Assembly (NCBI GenBank): GCA_029204225.1
Contig: CM055102.1
Span: 32,234,607-32,298,606, forward strand
Origin: Diphasiastrum complanatum
Taxonomy: Eukaryota > Streptophyta > Lycopodiopsida > Lycopodiales > Lycopodiaceae
Reading direction: 5' to 3'
DNA: 64,000 bases
This document shows positions 38,088-49,292 of this stretch, one piece after another. The first letter of the stretch is position 1, and every line of letters begins with the position of its first letter. The notes under the pieces are model-generated. The model made no database searches. It saw only the letters and a list, made by a program, of their open reading frames with translations, and was not told the origin of the DNA. The position numbers and the translations under genes were made by a program.

Positions 38088-38420
38088 ATTAATTATTGGA
38101 CAAAATTATGGACCTTTAAAAAATAGTATTTGTTGGACAAATCATGTGCAACCCTATAAGTGGCTAGTGAACATAGCAACTGCTCACCAAATTTGGCCTC
38201 ATTTAAGGATATTAATTATTGGACCTTTGTATAAAAAATAGTATTTGGTGGACAAATTGTGTGCAACACTATAAGAGGCTAGTGCAAATTTGGGCTGATT
38301 TAATAAGGAAGGCTTACTACATGAATGGTGCTGACCATTTCAAATAAAAAATAGTAATTATCAACAAAATTCTGTGCAACCGTATAATAGGCTAGTGAAA
38401 AATAGTAACTGTTCTGCAAT
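38088..38420. repeat. Three diverged direct repeats, about 115 bp
   Basis: The blocks TATTAATTATTGGA, AAAAAATAGTA, GTGCAAC-CTATAA and GGCTAGTG recur from 38088, 38206 and about 38330. They lie about 1 kb upstream of the GRAS gene. Confidence 0.75.
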
Positions 38421-38663
38421 TTTTGCCTCTCAGAATTGTATGCAATTACACTTTCCTAGTCTATGTTCACACTGCAATACTTACTTGCCACGGCACACGT
38501 AGCTCTACTCTAATTTATGATTGATTTAGGAAGAATTATTGATACTTAATGCTTGATTAGAGGATCGGTGAGTTGGGCTGATCAGATAATAGAGTGAAAG
38601 AAGGTGGTGTAATTTATCTTAGCTTCTCATCAAGCACAAATCACGCGTGAGCATAGTATAATT

Positions 38664-39110
38664 AGCCTGGCATAAGAATCCAGGTGGATATTTGATTCGA
38701 AATTCTATGTTTTATGCTGTAAGGGAATTATCAATCTGAAAAGCATATAATTATAGTCAGCCTGGCAAAAGAAATTATTTATGTGTATTTGATTTGGAAG
38801 TTTACAATTTGGGATGTCATGTCGATGCAGGTAGTAGCCTGGCAGAACAATTCCAGGTAGATATTTTATTTGGAATGTTTACAGTTTGTGCTGCAATGGA
38901 TTTAACATGCAGGCATAGTATAGCTGCTATATGCGTGGCAAAACCGTTCCAATTGGTTATTAGATATAGAAGCTTACAAATTCTGCTGTAATGGAGTTAT
39001 TAGTTTGATGCAGTGATAATTATATACCTAGCCTTGCAAAACATTCCTAGTTGGAGATGTGATATGGAAGCTTATATTTTGGGCTGCTGCTGATGCAGTT
39101 CCAACACCCG
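38664..39110 (+). repeat. Five tandem about 95-bp repeats in the GRAS 5' flank
   Basis: Copies start at 38664, 38759, 38836, 38934 and 39030, each with AGCCTGGCA or a near match. Each then has an ATTCCAGGTNGATAT-like block, GGAAGCTTACA or a near match, and a TGCTGTAATGGAGTTAT or GATGCAG tail. The last copy ends only about 130 bp before the ATG at 39242, so the array lies in the promoter or the 5' leader of the GRAS gene. Confidence 0.8.
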
Positions 39111-39241
39111 GTCGTGCCTTTTTCTGAGATTTAAACTCCCTTTCCTGAGATTTATACTCCCTTTCCATTAGTCTCACAACTGGTGAAGAAAGATACGATC
39201 AGCAGCTAAGATCAACTTTGCTGCCTTCTCAAACTTTTGGA

Positions 39242-41365
39242 ATGAGCATTATGGAACAACAGAATGAAGAATTGTATGACGGAATCAGACAAGGAATGAA
39301 CTCCACTGCGCATGGCTTCCACGACGGTGATGCTGAAATTTTTGCAGATCCTGTGTTGGGACGCACTTTAGATCTGTTGATGGATGATGACATGGAACTA
39401 GACCGACGATGCATGTTCGTGGATAGCAGTGCCTGCCGGGCTATGACGAATGAGCTCGCTGGCTTCCTTAGATCAGATCCCTATGCTTTGCCTGACCTTC
39501 AAAATGCCAGTGATGCTTTCCTTTTCGAAGAGATTAACCCGCCTTCTTTTATTGATAACTGTGTATCCTCTGCTTCATTGGGCAAACTCGAAGGACCTTT
39601 CAAAGGCTTGTGTAATGAAACTTTGAGATATCCCTTGACGAAGGAGCTTGCAGAATTGTTAGAGAGTAATTCATCCACTAGTCGTGAGCACTTCTGGAGA
39701 AAGAATAACTCTTTCATTTCTCGTGAGCATCCCCGTCAAGAAAATGTGTTTATTCAACAGAATACGTCGTCGGATAGCTGGATCAAACATCTACGTCTAC
39801 AGTCCGTCGAAGGCTATGATTTACCTCAAGCAACTCTCTCTAGCACCGTTGCTGCTCTCAGCCAACTGTCTGTCTGTGCTTCTTCCGATTTCTCGAAAAC
39901 TTCTATAAACTGCTCCTCGTCTTCGGTTTGGAAAGTGAATTCCTCACCATCAAGCGCATCGGAGCTTCCTGATTGCCATCACGATGGCCTACACAGTCTT
40001 ACTCAGCCCTATCTTGTACATGGCAGGGAGGAACTATTCAAGCTTCTTCAGAGGAGCGTAGTTTCTCACGTAGGTAAGGTTAAGCATAAAGAAGCTGCAG
40101 AAAGATACGCTTTAAGAAACCATGGCCCTGGCCACGCGATCGGAGTTTGGTCGTTCGGAGAGCCGGTAGACGATGAAGAAGGAACTCTTCATGATGATGC
40201 CGATGATGTAATTAGAGCAGAATCATCAGATGTGATTGCTTTGTTGACAATCTGCGCTCAAGCAATAGCACGAAATGACATCACAAAGGCAAATCGGATC
40301 GTGAGAGAGATCAGGAAAGAAGCCACGCCTTTTGGAGATGGCAAGCAGCGGCTCGCTCACTACTTCATGGAGGCTTTGGTGGCTCGCATCTCGGGCACAG
40401 GCGGATGCTTGTACACAGCTCTCAATAATCGTCATTACTCTGCCTCGGAGATGCTCAAAACCCATCAGCTCCGTATTGAGAAGTCTCCCTTCGTCAGCAT
40501 CAGCCATTTCTTCTCCAACCAGACAATTGCAAATACATGCCAGGGGGCGAGCCGCTTGCATGTGATAGACTACGGGATCCTTTACGGATTCCAGTGGCCA
40601 TCACTAATCCAAACGCTTGCAGCTCGTCCTGGAGGTCCTCCTCGCCTCCGCATCACGGGCATAGATTTCCCACAGCCCGGGATCAAGCCCTCAGAGAGGG
40701 TTGACGACACAGGCAGAAGATTGTCTGAATTTGCTCGATCCTGCGGTGTGCCATTCGAGTATCATGCCTTTGCAGCGAGCAAATGGGAAGACATTCAGCC
40801 ATCGTCTCTGTCCATCCGCCATGACGAGGTTGTTGTTGTAAACTGCATGCTTAGGTTGCGCCATCTTCTGGATGAGACGGTGAAGGCAGAGAGCCCCAGA
40901 AAGAAGCTGCTGGCCAGGATCAGGAGCATTCAACCGAAAGTATTCGTGGAGGCAGAGGTGAACGCCGGGTACAACGCTCCCTGCAGCTTCATGGCACGCT
41001 TCCAAGAGGCCCTCGCCCACTTCCACAATGTCTACGACGCCATAGATTCTTGTGTGAAGCGCGATCATCCGGATCGCTGCCTCCTTGAACAGGAAATTTT
41101 TGACCAGGAGATTTTGAACGTGGTGGCATGCGAAGGGTTGGAAAGGGTCGAGAGAGCCGAGCACTACAAGTACTGGCACTGGTGGACGCAGAAGGCAGGT
41201 TTTGAGATGCTTGCTCTGGATCAGAGCATCCTCAACAGATCCAAACTGCTAATGCAACGTTATCATGAGGATTACAGTCTTGTTGAAGATGATGGGTGGT
41301 TGATAATGGGATGGAGAGGCCGATTGTCACGTTGCATTTCGGCATGGCAACCTGTTCTCTTGTGA
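39242..41365 (+). CDS. GRAS-domain transcriptional regulator, LISCL (SCL9/SCL14-like) type
   Basis: A 707-residue intronless frame. I place the start at ATG 39242 (MSIMEQQNEEL); the frame opens earlier only through non-ATG codons, and ATG 39251 is an alternative. The N-terminal half (to about residue 325) is acidic and Ser-rich, with DPVLGRTLDLLMDDDME, consistent with the transactivating N-terminus of LISCL proteins. The GRAS domain follows: first Leu-rich region (VIALLTICAQAIARND, about 331), VHIID core (LHVIDYGILYGFQWP, about 439), second Leu-rich region with NCMLRLRHLLDET, PFYRE region (PKVFVEAEVNAGYNAP, about 566) and SAW region ending GWRGRLSRCISAWQP (about 690). The ILYGFQWP form of the core is diagnostic for LISCL. 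Family role: nuclear co-regulator, for instance in stress and detoxification responses through TGA partners. Tandem repeats fill its 5' flank. No lesions were seen. Confidence 0.92.
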   Translation: MSIMEQQNEELYDGIRQGMNSTAHGFHDGDAEIFADPVLGRTLDLLMDDDMELDRRCMFVDSSACRAMTNELAGFLRSDPYALPDLQNASDAFLFEEINPPSFIDNCVSSASLGKLEGPFKGLCNETLRYPLTKELAELLESNSSTSREHFWRKNNSFISREHPRQENVFIQQNTSSDSWIKHLRLQSVEGYDLPQATLSSTVAALSQLSVCASSDFSKTSINCSSSSVWKVNSSPSSASELPDCHHDGLHSLTQPYLVHGREELFKLLQRSVVSHVGKVKHKEAAERYALRNHGPGHAIGVWSFGEPVDDEEGTLHDDADDVIRAESSDVIALLTICAQAIARNDITKANRIVREIRKEATPFGDGKQRLAHYFMEALVARISGTGGCLYTALNNRHYSASEMLKTHQLRIEKSPFVSISHFFSNQTIANTCQGASRLHVIDYGILYGFQWPSLIQTLAARPGGPPRLRITGIDFPQPGIKPSERVDDTGRRLSEFARSCGVPFEYHAFAASKWEDIQPSSLSIRHDEVVVVNCMLRLRHLLDETVKAESPRKKLLARIRSIQPKVFVEAEVNAGYNAPCSFMARFQEALAHFHNVYDAIDSCVKRDHPDRCLLEQEIFDQEILNVVACEGLERVERAEHYKYWHWWTQKAGFEMLALDQSILNRSKLLMQRYHEDYSLVEDDGWLIMGWRGRLSRCISAWQPVLL

Positions 41366-41969
41366 GCAGATCACACTCAATAAGCCCATCAAAGTGCTTC
41401 CAAAGTACTTGTTACGTACAATCAGAAACAGCAATGGCCTTTCTACCACTTACATGTTTCATGTTTTGTTTCTTGCAGCTAGATCCAATCATGGCTTCAC
41501 TTGTACATTCCCGCTAAGGATCGTGTCAGTCTAGCCTTTAAGCAAATATATAGTTCGTTATCTGAGTACTCTTGTTACAAGTACCAATAATGCATTCTTT
41601 TGTGATGTTGTGATCATGCCATCCGATTCATCAATCAGCATTAGAAGTTCTAGAGGCTTAGACTTGAATATTATCACATGCACCACCATTTCCATTCTCG
41701 GCCATTTCATAATCAGACCCAACCGGGTTGGCTGAGTTGCTTGGCTTGGCATCCAAAGTTTCTTTGGTCCCAGGTTCGAGCCTCCCCTTGGAAACCAAGA
41801 AGCATAATCAGGCTACTTCAATATGCAATTCAAAATCACATAGTCAATTGTAGTCCCGATTCAAAAACTCATAAGGCTATTATGTAGTTCCTGTATCTGA
41901 AAGACATGCTCCACAAGTAAAGACTATAGGTTTTGCCACAGCCCGCACTGCGAATAAGTGAATAAGTAA
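41366..41969. other. GRAS 3' flank, no further gene
   Basis: Presumed 3' untranslated region and intergenic DNA. No coding signal was recognised. Confidence 0.5.
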
Positions 41970-42250
41970 GGGGGAAGGCCCCCCCGCCCGTGGGGCTTCC
42001 CCTCCGTAAATGCCAGCAGATTTTTTTTTTTAATTTTTTTATTTATTTTTAAAAAGTAGATTTTCGAAAATAGCAAATTCAGATTTTATTTGAATTTTTC
42101 AAAATAGCAATTGAACATTACAAAAATGTAATGTGATTCTCAATCTTTCTAAAAATAGCAAAAGTACCTTACAAATGTGTAAGGTATTTATTGCTCATAC
42201 TTTTCAAAAGTACAAAATTATGCCATTTAAAGCAACTTTCAAATACACTT
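41970..42250 (+). repeat. Dispersed hairpin repeat, copy 1
   Basis: Shares its whole length with 59579-59870 in the same orientation. It opens with a GC-rich inverted pair (GGGGAAGGCCCC and GGGGCTTCCCC), then a T-rich tract, then repeated AAAAATAGCAA words. Two small hairpins follow: ACATTAC/GTAATGT (42115-42134) and TACCTTACA/TGTAAGGTA (42165-42186). It is non-coding. It could be a MITE or a transcribed structured repeat. Confidence 0.75.
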
Positions 42251-42633
42251 TAAGAAAATCTATAGGTACTTAAGATCATATAATCCTTATCACTAATTCT
42301 AGCTGTGGGCTGTGACAAAACTTATTCTACACCTTGCACAATAACCATGAAAAAATAAATAATGATCCCTGCTTTTGTTAATAAAAGATGGGCCGAAAAC
42401 CCATGACCATACAAGAAGACTAAAGTATGTAAAATGATACTGGAGAATGGCAAAAATGAATTAAGCCAATCAAAAGCTTAGTAAAACCTAAAATTTTAAA
42501 CTAATTACTCAAAATCAATTGCTTGACGTAAATCACTAACTAAAATAGATCCACTAATAGGTAATGCAAGAAGCTTTAAAGCAGTCGCTCCTACAAATTG
42601 AGCTCGTCGAAGAATTGAAAGCGTTTGTGAACA

Positions 42634-44331
42634 TTATAATGCAATAGAAATACGATGACTGTAGAAAGAAACAATGACGCATGGTAAGGTAATGCTTTGT
42701 CCTTGGTGTGTCACCATAAGCTCCGCACATAAAGACAAAAAATCATTAAATTTCTTATGAAGACGGCCATATGTTTCCAAGGCAAAGGGGATAAAATCTT
42801 CACCAAGTGCACGATCATTATAATCTCGCTCATTTTCTTGAGTTGCGTGAGATGCAGCAGCCCCTTGCATGGTGGAAGAATGATGAAGGAGGTCCTGACG
42901 AGAGGGATCAACAATGACATCTCCTAGAGTGCGAATTCCCTCACGCGAGAGAACAAGGACTCGACGTCGAGGAGATTGCGAAGAAGGCCCTGGTAAAATG
43001 TGTCTATTCTCGAATAACATGAAAACCACTATCAGGAGCAATAGCAATAAGGACATCATGAATGCAATCATGTGAAACAATACTTTCTCCACCTAAGGAC
43101 ACCGCATAAGATGAGTACCCAAAGAATCCAACATATGCCCACATGAACACTTAGAGAGACCAATTAACATTGGATGTGGAAGTCCCAATTTGATTTGAAG
43201 GGCATCTATAAACAAGTCATTCTTGAGTCGCAAGAGTGGAAGAACTGGACTTGCAACCAACCAAGCCCCTACACTTGGACCAGCACATGAAAAAAGACAA
43301 GCTCGAACTACATCAGACGATGAATTATTGATAAGTTGACCGAAGGAATAAAAGTGAAGATGCTCCATGATAGTCTTCTGAAAAAACAGCCGCTAATTTG
43401 TGACTAAAGATTCAAAGGGAGGCATAAAAGGCTATACGCGGTGGAAGTAAACCTCGAGCAATGCGAAGAGCGTGTTGAAAAGCCAAATTGCCAGTCTCCA
43501 CATGAGCCACCAAATCAAGAAGAAGAGGCTAGTTGCCCTGCTGAAACCTAGAAAGTAGTGCAAAGGCAACAAGAGCCCAACTTTCGAGAAAAGCAGCTGG
43601 TGAAATGCAAGTAGTAGAGAGTAGGCCAACACCAGATGAGGAGGCAGGAAGAGAAATTTTTCGCTTAGAAAACTGACCTTCACAAGTGTCGAAGGTTCCT
43701 GGCCCCAAAAGACGACCAAATACGCCGAGTAAAGTCTCATCAAAATTCCAAAGTAAGGATAATATGTCAATTAAAGGAGAAATGCAATTCAGAAGATAGC
43801 CAAAATGTTGAGCAAAGCACTGAGTGAGAATTCCAAATGCAACCCCTTTGGCAACATATCAAAATGACAAGCAAATCCGTCTAGAGCTTCCCGCATAAAT
43901 GAAGTGACATAACCAAAAGAACCAATGGGAACTTCCAATGCCTTAATGCAAAGTTGAGGAGTAATGAAACCTTCAGGTAAGGAGATGAAGGCCTTTTGGG
44001 CACCAAGCAACGCACTTAGACTTGTACACTATAAGCTCCATAGAAGAAAGTTGAGCTAGGAAATGCAAAAAAGTAGGGACGATTCACTAGTAGGCCCGAC
44101 AATATGTGTATCATCTGCAATAGAGGGGAATAATCATGAGGAAAAAGTTGTAGCTATAGCATGCAATGCACGATAATGTGCCAAAGCAAAGAGAGGACCA
44201 CCTGAGGGATCCCCCTGTTGACTTCCTTCATGAGAAGAAATGACAGTAACATCACCAGTACAAGAAGCATGACTAAAATATTGATAAATTTTACAGTTTT
44301 TAGGACAATAATGATTGTACTTTACAATCAT
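42634..44331 (-). pseudogene. LINE relic: reverse transcriptase and C-terminal domains
   Basis: Minus-strand pieces in order. Reverse transcriptase motif SSHEGSQQGDPSGGPLFALAHYRAL (44240-44150), where the family has QQGDPLGGPLFALAH. A segment with FISLPEGFITPQLCIKALEVPIGSFGYV (44000-43900). A broken middle (43770-43432). A Cys/His segment, LGLPHPMLIGLSKCSCGHMLDSLGTHLMRC (43200-43095), resembling the LINE C-C-H-C knuckle. Last, a domain (42634-43000) with VLSREGIRTLGDVIVDPSRQD and DFIPFALETYGRLHKKF. The last part resembles a C-terminal domain found after the knuckle in some plant and algal LINEs; a nuclease role is only a guess. Frames shift between pieces. It is a different lineage from the LINE at 21-22 kb. 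Confidence 0.75.
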
Positions 44332-44439
44332 AGAGAATTATTGGTTGCTTAATCAATGAATCTATCAAGTTCTACACATTAGATCTTGATCTAGATTCAC
44401 TACACTTGGATTTAAGCAAGAGCAATGGATCAACACATC

Positions 44440-45143
44440 ATTTTTTAGTGAGAGCGGCCTCACACGTGTGGAGTACTGTCCACTGTACGGCCTGCACCTG
44501 AAACAACAAGTACAATGATACTAGATAGCAATCATACATAAAAATCACAAGACAAATGACTAGAAATCTCACAAAAGTGTAGAGTACAAAAGTCTCATCA
44601 ATCTTCTTAGCAAAATGATGATCCTTTTATGGATCAAGTACATCCATGAGTCTGGTACAGTCCAGCAGGCCTTCACACGTGTGAAGGGTGCCACATCACT
44701 CAGATCTATCCAATTGATCCATCCTTGATCCTTATCCAATAGTTGACCTTCTAGAATATGACTAAAATCCAAAAAGCTAGTCTCCCAGAATATAGGAACA
44801 TTCCCTACAAAATAGGATCTAAGGAAAATAGTCAACTCTTATCTTCTAGTACTCTATACACACGTGTGAACATCCACTTGCCATGTGGGAGCATTTACTC
44901 ATGCACATGCAAGGAAAAGCTAATTTGTAGGTGACTAGTCAACTTGACTAAAAACTAGTCATTTCATGTTCACACTAACTAGAATGATACAAAATCAATT
45001 TGGATATATACAAACATAAAAAGTACATCCTTTCACACGTGGGAACAGGCTCCACACGTTTGAAATTAGATCATCAACATATTCTAATGTTTGATCAATA
45101 TTTACATGAACCAATGTCAAGTGAGAAGTGACAATTTTCAACA
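44440..45143 (-). mobile_element. 3' LTR of the Copia element at 45-49 kb, rich in G-box palindromes
   Basis: Minus-strand polypurine tract GAGGAGGAG follows the RNase H frame and is directly followed by TGTTGAAAATTG at 45143, marking the LTR start. The far end is uncertain. I place it near 44440, where sequence resembling the end of the 9.7-kb Copia LTR (CTCCACACGTGTGA) occurs. Three exact CACACGTGTG palindromes (44461, 44674, 44859) and two close matches (45034, 45053) lie inside. CACGTG is the classic plant G-box/ABRE core. Confidence 0.6.
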
Positions 45144-45156
45144 CTCCTCCTCACGT

Positions 45157-46173
45157 CTAACTTGGCAAATCTAGTGTACATCTATATACAATTCCAAGAG
45201 CATATCTTAACTTAAAAAATGGATCTTTGGACAATGGTTTGGTTAAGATATCAGCTATGCATTCGGATGATGGTACATGATGTAGTTGCACTTCCTTGGA
45301 TTGTACCTTCTCCCTCACAAAGTGGTGAGCTATCTCAATATGCTTTGTTCTAGCATGGAAGATAGGATTTGAAGCAATTTGTTGAGAAGCTTGATTGTCA
45401 CAAAATATGTAAGGGATCTCCTTGGCCTCTAGCACATGTAGTTCCATCAAGAGTCTTCTTAGCCATAGGAGCTCTTTGGTTGTTGAAGTCAATGCCTTGT
45501 ACTCGGCTTCACAAGAAGATAGTGAGATTGTATCTTGCTTTTTGGAAAGCCAAGATATCACTCCTCCACAAAGAAATGTTGCAAATGCACTAATGGACTT
45601 CCTATCCATCTTGTCACCTGCAAAATCTGAATCCGAGTAGGCTCTCAAGTGCAAGTTAGATCCTTCATAAAGTATGCCAAAAAATCTACTACTAGAAACA
45701 TATCTAAGTACTCTCTTGGCACTTTTCCAATGATGAGCTAAAAGAGCTTGCATACTTTGACTCAACTTGCTTACACAAAAACTTAAGTCAGGTATAGTGA
45801 TGGTTAAATAGATTAGAGAGCCTATAAGCTTCCTAAAGAGAGTGATGTCCTCAAAGGATGCTTCATCACCTTCATTAGTTGCTTTCACAACATGCTCCAT
45901 AGGGGTGTCAATCCCCTTACAATCTTTCATACCAAATCTTTCAAGAATGGAAGTAGCATACTTAGATTGACTTATGAAAGTACAATTGCTACTTCTAGAC
46001 ACTTCTATCCCAAGTATAAACTTTAGGAAGCCTAGATCTACCATCTTGAACTCACTAGATAAGTCAACTTTTACTTTGCCTATGCCATCATCATCATTTC
46101 TTGTCATAATGATGTCATCAACATAAAGAACCAAAATGATGATCTTTTCTTCATTACATTTGAAATATAGCAC
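45157..46173 (-). pseudogene. Copia reverse transcriptase C-terminus and RNase H
   Basis: A 338-codon open stretch. It begins just before the catalytic box LYVDDIIMT, continues through the reverse transcriptase connection region (CKGIDTPMEH) and RNase H (YSDSDFAGDKMDRKS, SSCEAEYKALTSTTKE, FCDNQASQQIASNP), and ends with the Copia signature DILTKPLSKDPFF. All catalytic residues I can recognise are present. It is separated from the upstream pol frame by a small deletion that overlaps the two frames at 46154-46173. Confidence 0.9.
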
Positions 46174-48022
46174 TTAGTACAAAACCAAGGGAATAGAGAA
46201 AATCATGCAACCTAGAGTACCAAGCTCTAGGTGCTTGCTTCAAGCCATATAGGCTCTTCCTTAAGTAGCACACCTTTTGCTCCTCACCAACCTTGATGAA
46301 GCCCTCGGGTTGCATCATGTAGATTTCCTCTTCTAAGAAGCCATTCAAGAAGGCATTTGTCACATCCATTTGGTAGAGATCCCATTTGAACAAAGTAGCA
46401 ATGCAACTGATTAATCTAATAGTTACAAGCTTAGCTACAGGTGCAAATGTTTCTTCATAATCCAATCCTTTTATTTGAAGAAATCCCTTAGCAACAAGCC
46501 TAGCTTTGTACTTACTAATAGATCCATCATGATTGTACTTAATTCTATAAATCCACTTACATGCAAGTGGTTTCTTTCCTCTTGGAAGATTTACAAGATT
46601 CCAAGTATGATTCTCTTCTAATGCATCATACTCTACTTGCATTGCATCTCTCCAAACTTTAGATTTACATGCTTCTTCAAAAGATAATGGTTCTTCAAGC
46701 AATGTAGCTAAAAAAGAGTAAGAGGTAGAAGATGTAGAGCCTTCCTTTTGCTTTTGCTTTTCCACATAGGTAAGCCTTGAGGGCTCGGCCTTGATCCTTG
46801 ATGATCTTCTCGGCCCCTTTTGACTCGGATCCAAATCTTCATCCTCGGGTTTGTCATGATCCTCCTCGGGTTTGTCAAGATCCTCCTCGGATTTGTCAAG
46901 ATCTTCAATGCACAATGGGTTAGATCCATTTGACAAGCTCTTAGCAAATTGTGACTCATCAAAAAGTACATCCTTGCTTACCTTTACTTTCTTGGATGTA
47001 GGACCATATATCCTATATCCCTTGCTATTTTCTCCATAGCCAACAAAGATTCCTTTGAAGGAGGTAGCATCTTCTTTCCTTCTAGTCTCCAAAGGAATGT
47101 GTACATAACAAGTACATCCAAAGATCTTAAAATCTTTTACATTGGGTTTCTTATCAAACAAGGCTTGATAAGGTGAGATCCCATCTATAGCACTACTAGG
47201 AAGTCTATTACACAAATAATTAGCACATGTTATGGCTTCTCCCCAAAATGAGATGGGAAGTGATGCATCAAGCCTCAAGGACTTTGCACACTCACATAGA
47301 CTCCTATTTTTCCTCTCGGCCACCCCATTTTGTTGAGGGGTGTAGGAACAAGTGTATTGTAACTTAATACCATTGATCTCACAAAAGTCTTTCATTTTAT
47401 TGGAGGTGTACTCTCCTCCATTATCACATCTTAGTGCTTTGATAGAAGTACTAAGTTGTTTCTCTACTAGAGACTTGAACTTAATGAAAGCTTCATAAAC
47501 AAGACTTTTCTTTGATAGTAGCTCAATCCATGTGAATCTAGTACAATCATCTATAAAAGTTACATACATCAAGGCATCTCCATTACTTGCATGTGAAAAA
47601 CTATGTACATCAGAATGTATGAGATCCAAGGGAGAGAGAGATCTTGATGAAGATCTCTTGTAAGAAGACTTGTGTGACTTTGCAAGGCCACATGCCTCAC
47701 ACATTTTTCCACACTTCTTGAAAGCTCTTGGTAGGCCGAGAGCTAGTTCCTTGCTTGCCATTGACTCCATAGATTGAAGATTAGGATGGCCTGATCTCTT
47801 ATGCCAAAGCTCCACTTGAGTTAGCTCCTCCCTAGCCAAGTTCACACTTTCACTTGCAACATTAGCATCCAACTTGAAAAGTCTACCTTGCTTAATGCCA
47901 CTAGCTATGCACTTATCATTTTTCAAGATGGAACAAACTCCATTCTTGAAATGTACATCTAGTCCATTGTCCATTAATTGTCCTACACTAAGCAAGTTTC
48001 TTGAAATGGTAGGAACATACAA
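46154..48022 (-). pseudogene. Copia integrase and reverse transcriptase N-terminus
   Basis: A 622-codon open stretch covering the end of protease, the GAG-pre-integrase zinc motif (LWHKRSGHPN, CEACGLAKSH), the integrase core with its Asp-Asp-Glu triad in place (IHSDV, CDNGGEY, NGVAERKNR), a charged spacer with four tandem EED(L/H)DKPE-type repeats, and reverse transcriptase (KWIYRIKYNHDG, DVTNAFLNGFLEEE, YGLKQAPRAWY). The frame is lost just before the YVDD box. Upstream, one TGA (48061-48059) and a one-base shift near 48090 separate it from gag. Confidence 0.92.
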
Positions 48023-48084
48023 AACATTATCTAGATCTATCCTTTTAGATGTGCCTAATCAAAGAGGTATAGATCCTATGCCAT

Positions 48085-49116
48085 CTATCTATGATCACTA
48101 GCAGTGTATATTGACTTCTTAGAGTCATTACAAGATAGAAGAGTAGAAAAATAATGCTTGTTAAAGGACATGTGGGAACTAGCCCCACTATCTATCCACC
48201 ATGTGTCTTGACTTGAAGTTGGTGTAGATGCAACCATTAAGGATGTGTTGAATCCATCCTCATCTTCTTTCTCTTGAGCAATGTTCCCTTGATCTCCTTT
48301 GGCTTGTTGATTCTTCTTCAAGTAGCATTCTGAGGCAAAGTGTCCTTTCTTTCCACAAAAGAAACACTTTAGTTTTGCCTTGTTCTTCACTTTGCCTTTG
48401 GAGGTAGATCCTCCATTCTTCATCTCGGCCTCCTTGCCTTGATTTTTCTTGAATGGATTTTGCTTCTTCTTGCCTTTAGATGTAAAGTTAGCTTTCTCCT
48501 CTCCTCCATTAAGTGACATGCTATCCATTCTTGTCTTGAGGTGTAGAAGCCTACTCTCCTCGGCCACAAGAACATTGTGCAACTTTTCAATGGATGGAAG
48601 AGAGTCTTGAATGGCAAATGATTGGACTAAGTTGGTAAACTCATCACCTAGACCATTCAAGATGATTTGTACTAGTTCTTGATCTTGGATCTTCTCTCCT
48701 ATTGCACTTAACTCCTTGTTAAGAGATTTGATCCTAAGGACATACTCTTGTCCTCTCTCTCCACTTCCTTTCATGCTTTGGAAAACTTGATTTCTTAGCA
48801 TGAGGATTCTTGAAGTATTGTTGGATTCATAAATGCTCTTTAATGAATCCCAAGCCTCTTTGGATGAGGTACAAGAAGACACCTCTTTCAAGAGGTCATT
48901 GCATACATTTAACTTTATGCAATGTAGAGCTAATCTTGCTCTCTTCTTGTATTTGGCTTGTTCTTGGGGAGTTTGAGGCTCTTCCTCTACTCCTTGAACT
49001 ATGTCATATAGATCATGGATCACTAGGAGTGATTCCATTCTCACTTTCCAAATGGAATAATTTGTGGAAGTGAGTCTCTCACTTGATTCCATCAAATATC
49101 CACCCATGGATGACAT
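48085..49116 (-). pseudogene. Copia gag and protease start
   Basis: A 343-codon frame from ATG 49116. Residues 1-190 match the UBN2/Copia gag capsid-like domain (NYSIWKVRMESLL, LRNQVFQSMKGSGERGQEY). A lysine-rich linker and a CCHC knuckle (CFFCGKKGHFASEC) follow, then the protease start with an intact WIDSGASSHM. The protein would form the particle shell and bind element RNA. A frameshift soon after the protease active site ends it. Together with the two downstream stretches this is the least damaged Copia of the window. Confidence 0.92.
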
Positions 49117-49292
49117 TTTAGAATGAATGCTCCTTTAAAAAATCACAACGATTTTTGAATTTTAAAAGATCTATGAAAAGGCCTAAAGCTTACTAGAATG
49201 CCTATAGGCTTGTCTCTATCAAACTAGCACACAAGCTTGAATGATACTCAAAGATCTTACCAAAAATTCCTAGCTCTCACTCTCACAAAAAA

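Noticed and set aside
39218-39241. Eight extra N-terminal residues for the GRAS protein
   Set aside because: That longer frame starts with TTG; the first ATG in frame is at 39242.
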